64,000 bases of DNA, from NCBI GenBank assembly GCA_964565805.1, contig CAZMGH010000007.1, forward strand, positions 1 through 64,000, given 5' to 3'. The stretch is from Catenibacillus sp964565805 (GTDB taxonomy: Bacteria > Bacillota > Clostridia > Lachnospirales > Lachnospiraceae). Of this stretch, positions 26,150 to 34,933 are shown in pieces. The notes under the pieces were generated by a model. The model was not told the origin of the DNA. It saw only the letters and a list, made by a program, of their open reading frames with translations, and did not search any database. Every line of letters starts with the position of its first letter. Positions within the stretch are counted from its first letter, which is position 1. The translations under genes were made by a program, and so were the position numbers.

Positions 26150-28577
26150 TGGAAAGAAAAACAGGCTAATGGGCCTTGTATGGATTGTGGCCACTGTAGC
26201 GGGATTTATGCTGAGCCAGCTGTCCGCCTTTTCTATATTTTTTGCGGGACTTTCCATGACCTTTAACGGGGTCCTGATCGGCGGTTTGATGATCATTCTT
26301 TCCCTGATATTTTTCCTCCTGTCCTTTAAATGGCAGCTGTTTTGGAGCGGTGTCGGCGTGTGCGCCCTGGGTCTGGGGCTTTTTGCATGGCTGCGGTTTG
26401 ATCCGCTGTCCCAGGGCCTGGTAAGTATTTATGAGCGGGCCTTTACCCTGGCAGCCGATTACTATATGGAAGGCACTGTGGACGCAGGTGTGTGGTCAGG
26501 CGTATTGTCTCAGGAGGTATATATTTTTATTGCTGTGTTTTTGATCCTGTACGGCGCCATATGCTTTTGGGGGCTTAAAAGCTCTGTGCCTGTGGCATTT
26601 CCCGGCGCGTTAGGGATCCTGGGCGTGTTTTTAGTGGGACAGGTGCCGGATCTTTTATGGATGGGCGTATTTTTGTTTTCCATATGTATTCTTGTTGCAG
26701 GCAGTTATACCAGCCATCGCTTTGGCAAATTTGGCACGCTGACGGCTCTTAGAGGTCATTTTTACGTGAGAGGGGACCAAAAGGCTGCGGCTAAGATCGG
26801 CGCAGGGACGGCAGTGGCTGCAGCAGCAGTGCTGACGGCAAGTCTTGCCCTGTCTGTTCTTGTGGGAAATATTGCTGGACTGCCGGAAGAGGATACTCTT
26901 AGAGGATACCAGCAGCAGGTGCGCAGCTGGACTCAGGAGCATTTTCAAATATTCAGCCAGTGGGGACAGGCGGACCGGGTACCCCAGGGGGGCATTAACG
27001 GCGGCGACCTGGCTTCTGTTGGGGATCTTTATTATCACGGGGACCAGCAGCTTAGAGTTCAGGTGGATGTTCAGCCGGATTCCGGCATGTATATTAAAGG
27101 GTATGTGGGAGATTACTATGAAAATAATCGGTGGAATACCGATGATAGTGGGAGCTATAGCCAGTTTTTGGAAGAATACGCCATTGACGGAGAGCAGGAG
27201 GGGCAGCTTTTAAATCTGACTTATAATATGCTGTCAGAATTTGGCTCGGCTCATATGACTATTGAAAAGCTGGCAGTTTTTGGCAGCTATGAATTTTTCC
27301 CTTATGGGGCTTATATCCAGGATTCCCAGGGGTGGCTGAATGACCTGTATATCCCGGGAACCGAGTCTTCCTCGTCCTTTTACTATGCGCCTATGGTTTA
27401 TCCCCTGGCCGGCGCCTTTGACGATCTGACGGCCTATGGGGAGGAAGTATTTGCCAATTATCCATCTCTGGAAAATCTGGAAGCCAGTTACCGGAATTTT
27501 GTCTATGATCACTATACCCAGGTTCCTGAAGATACCCAGTCCATGCTTAATGATTTTACCCAGGGGGTTGTGCCGGAAACTTTGTCAGAAAAGGTCTCCT
27601 ATATTCGGGCCCTGCTGGGACGTACCTGTGAGTATACTCTGACGCCGGGGGATCTTCCGGCGGGGCAGGATTTTACAGAATATTTTCTCATGGAAAATCA
27701 AAGAGGCTATTGCACGCATTTTGCAACCGCAGCGACTCTTCTGCTGAGAAATATGGGTGTTCCGGCACGGTATGTGGAGGGTTATATTTTAGTGCCCGGA
27801 AATTTTTCGGCCTCTGAAGATGGGTACGAGGCGATCGTTTATGACCATCAGGCCCATGCGTGGGCGGAGATTTACGTGGATGGGGCAGGATGGGTGCCTG
27901 TGGAAATGACGCCGACCTACTATGATTCCTCGGAGCTGACAGAGGATGCTTCAGAGACTGATGAGACAGAAACTGAGACTGCGGCAGAAAGCGAAACTCA
28001 GTCGGAAACTTATGTGCCACAAAGTGAGACCACTCAGTCCCAGACCGATTCCCAGAGTTCTGCGTCGGAAACAGACGCTGTGGAAAATAATGGCGGCGAG
28101 AGTTCTCAGGGGTTAAGCGGCGGTGAAAGCGGATTTTTCCATGTGGTTACTACCATTCTTTGGGGGATTTTGCTGATCTGCGCAGTGATCCTGATTCTCG
28201 GGGCTGCCATTTTCCTAAGAGCGTCTGCTCTGACGCGTCAGAGAAACCGGCGGATCCGACAGAAGAACCGGAACAGAGCAGTGAAGGCGATTTACAGCTA
28301 TACCCTGGATCTGTTTGAGAAAATGGGGTACCGGCAAATGGATTATAAAAATCTCCATGCGTTTTTTGAGGCTGTGGCTAAGGATTATGATTTCGTGGAC
28401 GTAGATGCATTAGACGAGATGGTGACTTTGGCCAATCAGGCGGCTTTCAGCCGGGATGGAATCAAGCCTGAGCAATGGCAGGCCTGCAGACAGGCGTATC
28501 AGTCCCTGCGCAGCCGGATGCTTAAAGGTCAGACATGGTGGAGACGGCTTTTGCTCCAGTATATTTATTGCTGCTGA
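26094..28577 (+). CDS. Transglutaminase-like membrane protein
   Basis: An 827-residue membrane protein. About six helices lie in residues 15-190 and one in 215-245. A large extracytoplasmic part follows with the transglutaminase-like core: Cys540 in RGYCTHFATA and His588 in AHAWAEIYV. A Thr/Glu/Ser-rich linker (about 625-675) and a final helix (about 680-705) precede a basic, DUF4129-like cytoplasmic tail. The start at 26094 has GGAG 8 bases before it; an upstream ATG at 26073 has none. The known partners are MoxR and DUF58. The family has been suggested to act in cell-surface or envelope processing; the substrate is unknown. Confidence 0.88.
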   Translation: MKKEDWTGIHFLEKTSYYDGKKNRLMGLVWIVATVAGFMLSQLSAFSIFFAGLSMTFNGVLIGGLMIILSLIFFLLSFKWQLFWSGVGVCALGLGLFAWLRFDPLSQGLVSIYERAFTLAADYYMEGTVDAGVWSGVLSQEVYIFIAVFLILYGAICFWGLKSSVPVAFPGALGILGVFLVGQVPDLLWMGVFLFSICILVAGSYTSHRFGKFGTLTALRGHFYVRGDQKAAAKIGAGTAVAAAAVLTASLALSVLVGNIAGLPEEDTLRGYQQQVRSWTQEHFQIFSQWGQADRVPQGGINGGDLASVGDLYYHGDQQLRVQVDVQPDSGMYIKGYVGDYYENNRWNTDDSGSYSQFLEEYAIDGEQEGQLLNLTYNMLSEFGSAHMTIEKLAVFGSYEFFPYGAYIQDSQGWLNDLYIPGTESSSSFYYAPMVYPLAGAFDDLTAYGEEVFANYPSLENLEASYRNFVYDHYTQVPEDTQSMLNDFTQGVVPETLSEKVSYIRALLGRTCEYTLTPGDLPAGQDFTEYFLMENQRGYCTHFATAATLLLRNMGVPARYVEGYILVPGNFSASEDGYEAIVYDHQAHAWAEIYVDGAGWVPVEMTPTYYDSSELTEDASETDETETETAAESETQSETYVPQSETTQSQTDSQSSASETDAVENNGGESSQGLSGGESGFFHVVTTILWGILLICAVILILGAAIFLRASALTRQRNRRIRQKNRNRAVKAIYSYTLDLFEKMGYRQMDYKNLHAFFEAVAKDYDFVDVDALDEMVTLANQAAFSRDGIKPEQWQACRQAYQSLRSRMLKGQTWWRRLLLQYIYCC

Positions 28578-28597
28578 TCTGAAAGAAAAGGCAAAGA

Positions 28598-28644
28598 AAA
28601 GACATGGGTTTTCGGGGGTCTGAAAATCCATGTCTTTAATTTTT
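28598..28644. terminator. Terminator between the transglutaminase and LVIVD genes
   Basis: Arms 28598-28613 and 28622-28637 pair over 16 bp with one G-T wobble and an 8-base loop, followed by AATTTTT. It serves the plus-strand operon. A second GGGGAGAT/ATCTCCCC stem (28645-28652 with 28661-28668) lies next to it without a T-run. Confidence 0.85.
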
Positions 28645-28690
28645 GGGGAGATCCTCACGAATCTCCCCCTGAGTCGTTAGCGGGCTGATC

Positions 28691-30091
28691 TTAGTTATCA
28701 GCCTCGCCGGTTCTCTTTAAAATGTAGAAACCATCATCTAAAGCTGTGATAATGATGTAACCTCTGTCATCTACGATAACATCCTCAGTTACAGCATTTC
28801 TTGGGCCTGGGAAGCCTGGGAAATAAGATTCCTCAGGTTTCTTATTCGGATTCGGCGGAATAAAGTAAGCGATCTCTTTAATGTAGTAAGGATCGGATAC
28901 ATCATAAATGCGAAGCCCGGCTGCAAAGTAGCAGCAGTATACCCGGTCGCCTCTCTGCTCAAGCCATGGTTTGCCGCTCATAGGCTCATGGAGATTGTGA
29001 GGTCCGAAAGGTCCCTGGCATCCCAGGTTCATCACGTTAAAGTTAGGATATGGAAAATCCTTTGGAACTTCCGGATATGGGAACTCAGCAATCAGTGTCG
29101 GCTTGGACGGATCACGCACATCAACCATATGGATATTATTTAATGCCTGAGCCTCTTTAATGGATCCAGGTTCAAAGAACTGGAAGCGCTCGCCTTCATT
29201 GGTCACGACAACCAGATCGCGTCCCGGAAGCGGAAGGGCTGTATGAGTTCTTGCGCCAGCCAGGTGGCTTGAGAATACTGGCTGAAGTCTTAAATTACCT
29301 ACGCACTTGGGGCGTGTTACATCATTAACATCAAGGACATATAAGCCATCGCCGCAGTAGCCGCAGAAGCACAAACCATCCTCACGTACATATGGCGGTC
29401 CATGCATCCATCCTTTATCCATAAACGCAGGAACATGAGCTGCAGTGTGATCCACAGTACGTCCCGGATAACCGTCAACAAACTGCTCCGGTGACCACCA
29501 GTTGCCCACTTCTACCGGATGAGCTGGATCGGCAATATCTATAATACGCATGATCATGCCTTCAAATCTTTCTGCTTCGCAGGAAAGATATACGTACCGT
29601 CCGCCGTTATACATAAAACGATGAACACCGATGGAATGAGGCACACCGCAGTCCCAGTAGCCAAGGAATTTCGGGTTTTCCGGGTCCTCCTTCAGAGAGT
29701 AAATGCGGATACCTACTTCACACTTAATATTTCTTAATTCGCTCTGTTCTACTAATGCGTCCGGACCTGAGCCTGCAGACATGGCGCAGATCATAAGATC
29801 ATCGGCAACCTGGAGTTTTGGCGTGGTGGTGGTAGGATATTCTTTTGGATCTACCAGCTCAAAATGTTTTACAAAACGCGGGTTATAAGGATCTGTAACT
29901 TCGCTGATCATAACGCCGTTTTGTGTGCCGCCAAAGCATGCGCCGTAAAGATAGTATTTTCCTTCGGCAGTTTTATAAAGCGCCATCTGGAACATACCAC
30001 AATTGCCGTCCATTTCATTAAAGGAGCAGACTTCAAGGTTTTTAATATAACCGTTGTTGCCCGGCCCCTTTGCATAAAACATATCAGCCAT
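28691..30091 (-). CDS. LVIVD-repeat beta-propeller protein
   Basis: A 466-residue protein without a signal peptide. It contains repeated LVIVD-type blades such as VMISEVTDPYNPRFVKHFEL, IRIYSLKEDPENPKFLGYWD, RIIDIADPAHPVEVGNWW, YVLDVNDVTRPKCVGNL, HMVDVRDPSKPTLIAEFP and LRIYDVSDPYYIKEIAYF, about seven blades, which suggests a seven-bladed propeller. The C terminus is DDGFYILKRTGEADN. His, Cys and Asp residues are frequent in and between blades. The start has AGGAGGTAG. It is transcribed alone. The reaction or ligand is unknown. The high conservation of the repeats argues for a folded, functional protein. Confidence 0.8.
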   Translation of the reverse strand: MADMFYAKGPGNNGYIKNLEVCSFNEMDGNCGMFQMALYKTAEGKYYLYGACFGGTQNGVMISEVTDPYNPRFVKHFELVDPKEYPTTTTPKLQVADDLMICAMSAGSGPDALVEQSELRNIKCEVGIRIYSLKEDPENPKFLGYWDCGVPHSIGVHRFMYNGGRYVYLSCEAERFEGMIMRIIDIADPAHPVEVGNWWSPEQFVDGYPGRTVDHTAAHVPAFMDKGWMHGPPYVREDGLCFCGYCGDGLYVLDVNDVTRPKCVGNLRLQPVFSSHLAGARTHTALPLPGRDLVVVTNEGERFQFFEPGSIKEAQALNNIHMVDVRDPSKPTLIAEFPYPEVPKDFPYPNFNVMNLGCQGPFGPHNLHEPMSGKPWLEQRGDRVYCCYFAAGLRIYDVSDPYYIKEIAYFIPPNPNKKPEESYFPGFPGPRNAVTEDVIVDDRGYIIITALDDGFYILKRTGEADN

Positions 30092-30146
30092 AGAACTACC
30101 TCCTATTTTTTATATTTAAGCATTGTAACTTCATTGCTTTGTGTAC

Positions 30147-30175
30147 ATTTTACATAATAATTTAACGTAAATCAA
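30147..30175 (-). promoter_or_regulatory. Promoter of the LVIVD protein gene
   Basis: On the minus strand TTGATT (30175-30170) and TAAAAT (30152-30147) are separated by 17 bases. Confidence 0.6.
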
Positions 30176-30334
30176 TAAAAACATGTGAATTTATCCAATG
30201 CATATTAAAATTTGCATGACAAAAGCTTATGGATAAGGAAAATGATATAATTAAGCCATACATCTTCATGTGAGTAACTAGCCGGGCGCTTTACTTTCTC
30301 TTGCTTTTTTTAGAATATGGTTTACAATATTAAT

Positions 30335-30377
30335 ATGATGATACCAGGGTCAAGTCTTTATTTGACCTTAACATCAT
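30335..30377. repeat. Dispersed 43-bp palindromic repeat, copy A
   Basis: Nested arms ATGATG/CATCAT and GGTCAA/TTGACC. It differs at only two of 43 positions from the copy at 44314-44356. It sits in the 5' region of the degV-like gene, and its TTGACC could serve as a -35 box. Confidence 0.8.
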
Positions 30378-30421
30378 GGTTAATATATTTCAAAAGAAGC
30401 TTAACAGGGGGCGTTTTTATT

Positions 30422-31270
30422 ATGGGTAAGATTAAGATTTTCGGAGATAGTACATGTGATCTTCCGCGGGAGATCCTTGACCGATTTGATCTGGAGGTTA
30501 TGCCGCTGCCGGTAATGATCGGGGACAGGCAGTGCCTGGATGGTGTGGACGCTGCGCCGGAGGACATTTACAAATATTATGAAACTACCGGAAAAATGAG
30601 CAAGACCAGCGCGCCTAATGTAAATGACTACGAGGAGTTTTGGAAACCGTGGGTGGAGCAGGGCTATGAGGTTATCCATTTTCATATCAGCGGAGATATT
30701 TCCAGCACTTACAGCTTTGCCTGTATGGCAGCCAGCGAGCTGGGCCATGTATATCCTATAGATTCCAGAGTATTATCTACCGGGATCGGCCTTCTTATGC
30801 TGGAAGCGGCAGATTTAAGAGATGAGGGAAAATCGGCCCGGGAGATCGCGGATGTTATGAATAAGCGCAAGGAAAAGTGTCAGACCAGCTTTCTTGTGGA
30901 TGTGATAGAATATTTGTGGAAGGGCGGCCGGTGCAGCAGTGTGGCGGCCCTTGGGGCAAATGTCTTAAAGCTTAAGCCAAGGATCGATCTGGTGGACGGC
31001 AAGATGATCTCTACGAAAAAGTACAGAGGGAAAACAGAAAGGTGTTTTGCCGCCTATGCAGATGATCTGCTGGCCGGCCGGGAGGATATAAAGCCGGACC
31101 GGATCTTTGTTACTCACTCAGGAATCGACCAGAAGATCATTGATCTGATGGTGAGCAAGGTGAAAGAGCACCAGCCGGAAGTAAAAGAAATTTTTGTGAC
31201 AAAAGCTGGGTGTACTATTTCCTGCCACTGCGGCCCGGGAACACTGGGAATCCTGTTTATGTATAAATGA
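30422..31270 (+). CDS. DegV family (fatty acid-binding) protein
   Basis: A 282-residue protein starting MGKIKIFGDSTCDLPREIL. STCDLP is the family signature; SAPNVNDYEEFW and FHISGDISSTYSFACMA follow, where TS..P and the S/T-rich lipid-head site lie. DegV/FakB proteins bind fatty acids, and with FakA some phosphorylate them; no FakA gene is here. The ATG at 30422 is preceded by AGGGGGC; the longer frame upstream runs through the palindromic repeat and is rejected. It is monocistronic with a terminator. Confidence 0.9.
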   Translation: MGKIKIFGDSTCDLPREILDRFDLEVMPLPVMIGDRQCLDGVDAAPEDIYKYYETTGKMSKTSAPNVNDYEEFWKPWVEQGYEVIHFHISGDISSTYSFACMAASELGHVYPIDSRVLSTGIGLLMLEAADLRDEGKSAREIADVMNKRKEKCQTSFLVDVIEYLWKGGRCSSVAALGANVLKLKPRIDLVDGKMISTKKYRGKTERCFAAYADDLLAGREDIKPDRIFVTHSGIDQKIIDLMVSKVKEHQPEVKEIFVTKAGCTISCHCGPGTLGILFMYK

Positions 31271-31305
31271 TACCGGGGATAGCATAGAGCAATCCGTATT
31301 GCGCA

Positions 31306-31352
31306 AAAAGGCTGTGAAAGAGGAGCCAAAATGCTCCGCCTCACAGCCTTTT
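31306..31352. terminator. Bidirectional terminator after the degV-like gene
   Basis: Arms 31306-31317 and 31341-31352 (AAAAGGCTGTGA / TCACAGCCTTTT) pair perfectly, with an inner GGAGC/GCTCC stem. The SEC-C gene is convergent. Confidence 0.9.
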
Positions 31353-31380
31353 GAATCATTTCCCCGCGGTCTGGGTCAGG

Positions 31381-31890
31381 TTACTGATTTCTTCCGCAGC
31401 AGAATTTATATTTTTTGCCGCTTCCGCAGGGACAGGGATCGTTGCGGCCGATTTTTTTGCCTTTGACAACAGTTGTAGAACTTTTCTGAGCTTTGTAAAG
31501 CTCCTTGCGGCGCTCTTCACTTAAAAGATTGTCCCACTGAGGAAGATTGTAAAGCCAGTCTGCTCTGGCTGCAACCATGTTGTAATACAGCTTTTCCAGA
31601 TCAATGTCAATGGTTACAACACTGTCTGCTTCCAGCTCTTCAATAGGATTCGGCTCCTTAATACTTTCATTGATGCCGTCCAGGAAGCCCAGCATAATAG
31701 CCGGTTCAATGCCATACTTATCAGCAAGCTCTTTTACTGTGCCTGTGACCACTTCCACAGGCTCTGTGAGAAGCTGCTCGTAAACAGACTTTTCTTTTGA
31801 ATAATAAAGTGACCAGAATCTTTGTTGTGATGCCGCATCTTTGCTGTATTGGGTAACGATCTTCTCCCATTCTTTCATTAATTCGCTCAT
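31381..31890 (-). CDS. SEC-C zinc-motif protein of unknown function
   Basis: A 169-residue protein that ends in the zinc-binding SEC-C motif GRNDPCPCGSGKKYKFCCGR (CxCx8CC type). The rest is helical and acidic, with no known domain. Proteins with free SEC-C tails often interact with translation or secretion machinery, but no role is known here. The start at 31890 (MSELMKEWEKIV) has AAGGTG six bases before it; the open frame continues up to a GTG at 31938 with poor sites. Its promoter overlaps the end of the DUF3006 gene. Confidence 0.75.
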   Translation of the reverse strand: MSELMKEWEKIVTQYSKDAASQQRFWSLYYSKEKSVYEQLLTEPVEVVTGTVKELADKYGIEPAIMLGFLDGINESIKEPNPIEELEADSVVTIDIDLEKLYYNMVAARADWLYNLPQWDNLLSEERRKELYKAQKSSTTVVKGKKIGRNDPCPCGSGKKYKFCCGRNQ

Positions 31891-32007
31891 TTGCTTCACC
31901 TTTTCCTTTTCTTTCATTGGTTCGGTATTACTGTTCACAGGTCGGACAGCAGCGTTTCATCCATGCAGGGAAAGCAATCCTTTCTGGAACATGGAGTATG
32001 CTCTGGT

Positions 32008-32037
32008 ATTATAGTATAATTTAAGGTGTGTTGTCAA
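32008..32037 (-). promoter_or_regulatory. Promoter of the SEC-C gene
   Basis: On the minus strand TTGACA (32037-32032) and TATAAT (32013-32008) with 18 bases between. The TGA stop of the DUF3006 gene is part of the TTGACA. Confidence 0.75.
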
Positions 32038-32252
32038 CCTTTTGTCGATTTCCCGAAAAGCGCCTGCATTTTACTTTTCATATGTTCCCGTCGGCGCGGA
32101 TTATCTTTTTTTACATAGACGCCTTCCTGGGCCTCCAGGGCATCCCCCTCAATACAGTCTGCAGGTAAGAGCGCTTTTTTTATATTGATCATGGCGCCGT
32201 CTTCCTTCTGGCAGACGGCAAAATCTCCTTCAAAACGATCAATGGTCAGCAT
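32034..32252 (-). CDS. DUF3006 family small protein
   Basis: A 72-residue protein beginning MLTIDRFEGDFAVCQKEDG, the DUF3006 hallmark (beta-rich, OB-like), with a basic C-terminal tail NPRRREHMKSKMQALFG. Homologues are short, and the length here is normal. AAAGGAGG precedes the ATG. Function is unknown; the basic tail could bind nucleic acid. It lies alone between the SEC-C gene and the oxidoreductase gene, which is divergent. Confidence 0.85.
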   Translation of the reverse strand: MLTIDRFEGDFAVCQKEDGAMINIKKALLPADCIEGDALEAQEGVYVKKDNPRRREHMKSKMQALFGKSTKG

Positions 32253-32335
32253 ATATGAAGGCCTCCTTTAATATTTTTTATATTTTAGCGGATAAAAAGA
32301 AAAAACGCAAGCACGCATGGGAGAGCAAATAACTT

Positions 32336-32364
32336 TTGACCCGTAGTCAAGAGTATGGTAGTAT
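32336..32364 (+). promoter_or_regulatory. Promoter of the oxidoreductase/DUF5685 region
   Basis: TTGACC (32336-32341) and TAGTAT (32359-32364) with 17 bases between, 38 bases before the gene. Confidence 0.6.
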
Positions 32365-32401
32365 AAAAATAGTTAGATAATAAAAGATGGAGGTTGTGTG
32401 T

Positions 32402-33382
32402 ATGCTTAATTGGGGAATTGCCGGAACTGGAGCTATTGCCAGTAAGTTTGCAGATACAGTATATAAGATGAAGGATGATGCGGCGGTTTACGGCGTTGCC
32501 TCCCGGAATTACGGAAGAGCCTATAAATTCGCGAAAAAACATCATGTGGAAAAAGCCTTTGAAAGTTATGAGCGGATGCTGGAGGATGAAAATATCCAGG
32601 CAGTTTATATTGCCGTGCCTCATCCCATGCATTGTGAGTATGCAGTGTCTGCCATGAAGGCGGGCAAGCATGTGCTCTGCGAAAAGCCAGTGGGAATGAA
32701 CGCCAGACAGGTCCAGCATATGATCGATACAGCCTACGATCATAATGTCTTCTTTATGGAAAATATGATTCCGCGTTTTTTGCCGGCCGTGGCTCAAATC
32801 CGTCAGTGGATCGATGACGGAGCCATTGGGGAGGTGCGCCTGATCGAGGCCAGCTACGGATTTCCTGCCCAAGGGTTTCCGGATACTCGCTGGTTTAACA
32901 AAAATCTTGGCGGCGGAGCACTTCTTGATGTGGGGATTTATCCGGTAAGCTTTGCTACGATGATCCTTGGATTTGATATTGAGGATATTAAAACCATCGC
33001 TTATTTAGGAGAGGCAGGGACCGATGAACATAATATTATCACTCTCATTTACCGGGGCGGACGGCGCATGGCTAATTTAAGTTCTTCGGTGGTTGCGGAT
33101 ACAGGGTGCGGCGCGGTCATCGCCGGTGAGTTTGGAAAGATCACTATGGACCATTTTACAAACTGTACAAAAGTGGCTTTAACCTCGAATTTTCAGGAAC
33201 CCAGGGTTCTGGAATTTCCCCATGAGGTAAATGGTTTTGAATATGCCATCCGTGAGGCAGCGTCCTGCATTGCTTTAGGCGAGCTGGAGAGCAGCCGCCT
33301 TCCATGGGTGGTGACACTGGAAAATATGCGGATCATGGACAGGATCCGGGGCATGTGGGGACTCCATTATCCCTGCGAGTAA
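32402..33382 (+). CDS. Gfo/Idh/MocA family oxidoreductase
   Basis: A 326-residue NAD(P)-dependent oxidoreductase. The N-terminal Rossmann fold starts at LNWGIAGTGAIASKFADTV; the catalytic EKP motif is CEKPVGMNARQ (about 94). The C-terminal domain has GGGALLDVGIYPVSFA, with the D-G-x-Y/H-like catalytic pair. Substrates of the family are sugars, inositols or dihydrodiols; none is indicated here. The start at 32402 follows TGGAGG by eight bases; the ATG at 32387 has no site. DUF5685 follows 14 bases downstream, so they may share a transcript. Confidence 0.88.
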   Translation: MLNWGIAGTGAIASKFADTVYKMKDDAAVYGVASRNYGRAYKFAKKHHVEKAFESYERMLEDENIQAVYIAVPHPMHCEYAVSAMKAGKHVLCEKPVGMNARQVQHMIDTAYDHNVFFMENMIPRFLPAVAQIRQWIDDGAIGEVRLIEASYGFPAQGFPDTRWFNKNLGGGALLDVGIYPVSFATMILGFDIEDIKTIAYLGEAGTDEHNIITLIYRGGRRMANLSSSVVADTGCGAVIAGEFGKITMDHFTNCTKVALTSNFQEPRVLEFPHEVNGFEYAIREAASCIALGELESSRLPWVVTLENMRIMDRIRGMWGLHYPCE

Positions 33383-33396
33383 AGGAATGGAAAAGA

Positions 33397-34278
33397 ATGT
33401 TTGGATATGTAACAGCTAATGAGCCGGAGCTTAAAATGAAAGAGTATCATGAGTATAAAGCCTATTACTGCGGTCTGTGCCATGTGCTGAAAGAGAAGTA
33501 CGGCTTTGTGGGCCAGATGACCCTGACCTATGATATGACGTTTTTGATCATGCTGCTGACAAGTCTGTATGAATGTGAGCCTAAGGTTAGGGAACGCCGA
33601 TGCAAGGCTCATCCGGTGCGGCCTCAAAAGATGCTGACCAACAAATTTACCCGGTATGGGGCAGATATGAATATGCTTTTAACCTACCATCATCTTATGG
33701 ATGACTGGAAGGATGAGGGAAGCCGGGCCGGATGTGTAGGCGCGGGGCTTTTGCGTCCGACTTATAAAAAGCTGAAGAAAAAATATCCTGAAAAAAGCCG
33801 GGCCATGGCCTACTGGCTTCACCGTCTCCATGAGCTGGAGAAAGCCGGGGAAAAAAGTATTGACCGGGTGGCCGGGTGTTTTGGGAAGATCATGGAAACC
33901 ATCCTTGTCTACGAATCCGATGCCTGGGAGGATATTTTAAAGCGAATGGGGTTCTTTCTGGGAAAGTTTATTTATATTATGGATGCCTTTGACGATGTGG
34001 AAAAGGACATAGAAACCGGCAGCTATAATGTTTTAAAGAATCGTTTTGGTCACGAAAATTTTACAGAAGAATGTAATTTCATGTTGAATCTCATGATGGC
34101 AGAGTGTACAATAGAATTTGAAAAATTGCCTTGTATACAAGATGCTCAGATCCTGCGTAACATCTTATATGCCGGAGTCTGGAAAAAGTTTGAAAAAAAG
34201 GTGCAGGAGCGGGAGAAAGATCAGGGCAGTTCATCCCATTGCAAAAAGTGCAGCGGGAAGTGCAAAATGAGAAAGTAA
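33397..34278 (+). CDS. DUF5685 family protein with aspartate-rich and cysteine-rich motifs
   Basis: A 293-residue, largely helical cytoplasmic protein. An N-terminal CGLC pair (Cys25, Cys28) and Cys69 with CKAHPVRP are conserved in the family. Two aspartate-rich motifs lie 94 residues apart: MDDWKDE (102-106) and DAFDDVEKD (196-204). They recall the paired DDxxD motifs of class I isoprenoid synthases, but this comparison is mine. The tail has CxxCxxxC (SHCKKCSGKC). AAGGAATG precedes the ATG. A DnaJ-type gene follows 16 bases later. The function is unknown. Confidence 0.75.
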   Translation: MFGYVTANEPELKMKEYHEYKAYYCGLCHVLKEKYGFVGQMTLTYDMTFLIMLLTSLYECEPKVRERRCKAHPVRPQKMLTNKFTRYGADMNMLLTYHHLMDDWKDEGSRAGCVGAGLLRPTYKKLKKKYPEKSRAMAYWLHRLHELEKAGEKSIDRVAGCFGKIMETILVYESDAWEDILKRMGFFLGKFIYIMDAFDDVEKDIETGSYNVLKNRFGHENFTEECNFMLNLMMAECTIEFEKLPCIQDAQILRNILYAGVWKKFEKKVQEREKDQGSSSHCKKCSGKCKMRK

Positions 34279-34294
34279 AGGAAGGAAGTTATTA

Positions 34295-34933
34295 ATGACA
34301 GATCCATATAGCGTGCTTGGGGTATCCCCCAACGCATCTGACGAGGAAATAAAAAAGGCATATCGTAATTTGAGCCGGAAGTATCACCCGGATTCTTATA
34401 ATGATAATCCTTTAGCTGACCTGGCTGAGGAGAAGTTTAAAGAGGTCCAGGATGCCTATAAGCAGATCATGGAGGAAAGATCCAGAGGAGGCAGCTATTC
34501 CGGCTCGGGAAGTTCCAGTTATAGCGGCGGTTATTCCGGAGGCAGCTATTCCGGCTCCGGTGATTCTAATGTTGAGCTGACCGCGGCGGGAAACTTTATT
34601 AATAATGGACGTTACCGGGATGCCTTAAATGTTTTAAACGGCATCCGCAATCGAGATGCCCGGTGGTATTATTACAGCGCTGTAGCAAACGCAGGCATCG
34701 GAAATAACATTCAAGCCATGAATGACGCAAATCAGGCTGTGAATATGGATCCGGGAAATCCGGAATATCGGAACTTTTTAAATCAGATGCAGTGGCGGAC
34801 AAACCGCTATCAGGGCACAGGCTCGAATTATGGCGGACAGCCCACATGCAGCACAGGAAATTGCTGCTGTGACCTGTGGATCGCAGATACCTGCTGTGAA
34901 TGTATGGGAGGCGATTTGTGCGCATGCATGTAA
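34295..34933 (+). CDS. DnaJ-domain protein with Gly/Ser linker, TPR-like region and Cys-rich tail
   Basis: A 212-residue protein. The J domain (1-62) has HPD at 31-33, so it should stimulate a DnaK ATPase. A Gly/Ser/Tyr-rich linker (about 65-90) follows, then a TPR-like helical part (about 95-160; NGRYRDALNVLNGI and NNIQAMNDANQAVNMDP). The last 30 residues hold many Cys (NCCCDLWIADTCCEC, then CAC). This is not DnaJ proper, which has a zinc finger and a substrate domain. AAGGAAG precedes the ATG. Its end overlaps the next gene. Neighbours suggest a client or metal-related function with DUF5685. Confidence 0.85.
   Translation: MTDPYSVLGVSPNASDEEIKKAYRNLSRKYHPDSYNDNPLADLAEEKFKEVQDAYKQIMEERSRGGSYSGSGSSSYSGGYSGGSYSGSGDSNVELTAAGNFINNGRYRDALNVLNGIRNRDARWYYYSAVANAGIGNNIQAMNDANQAVNMDPGNPEYRNFLNQMQWRTNRYQGTGSNYGGQPTCSTGNCCCDLWIADTCCECMGGDLCACM

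Noticed and set aside
34480..34565. CRISPR-like short repeats
   Set aside because: Repeats encode the Gly/Ser/Tyr linker of the DnaJ-domain protein and have no regular spacers.
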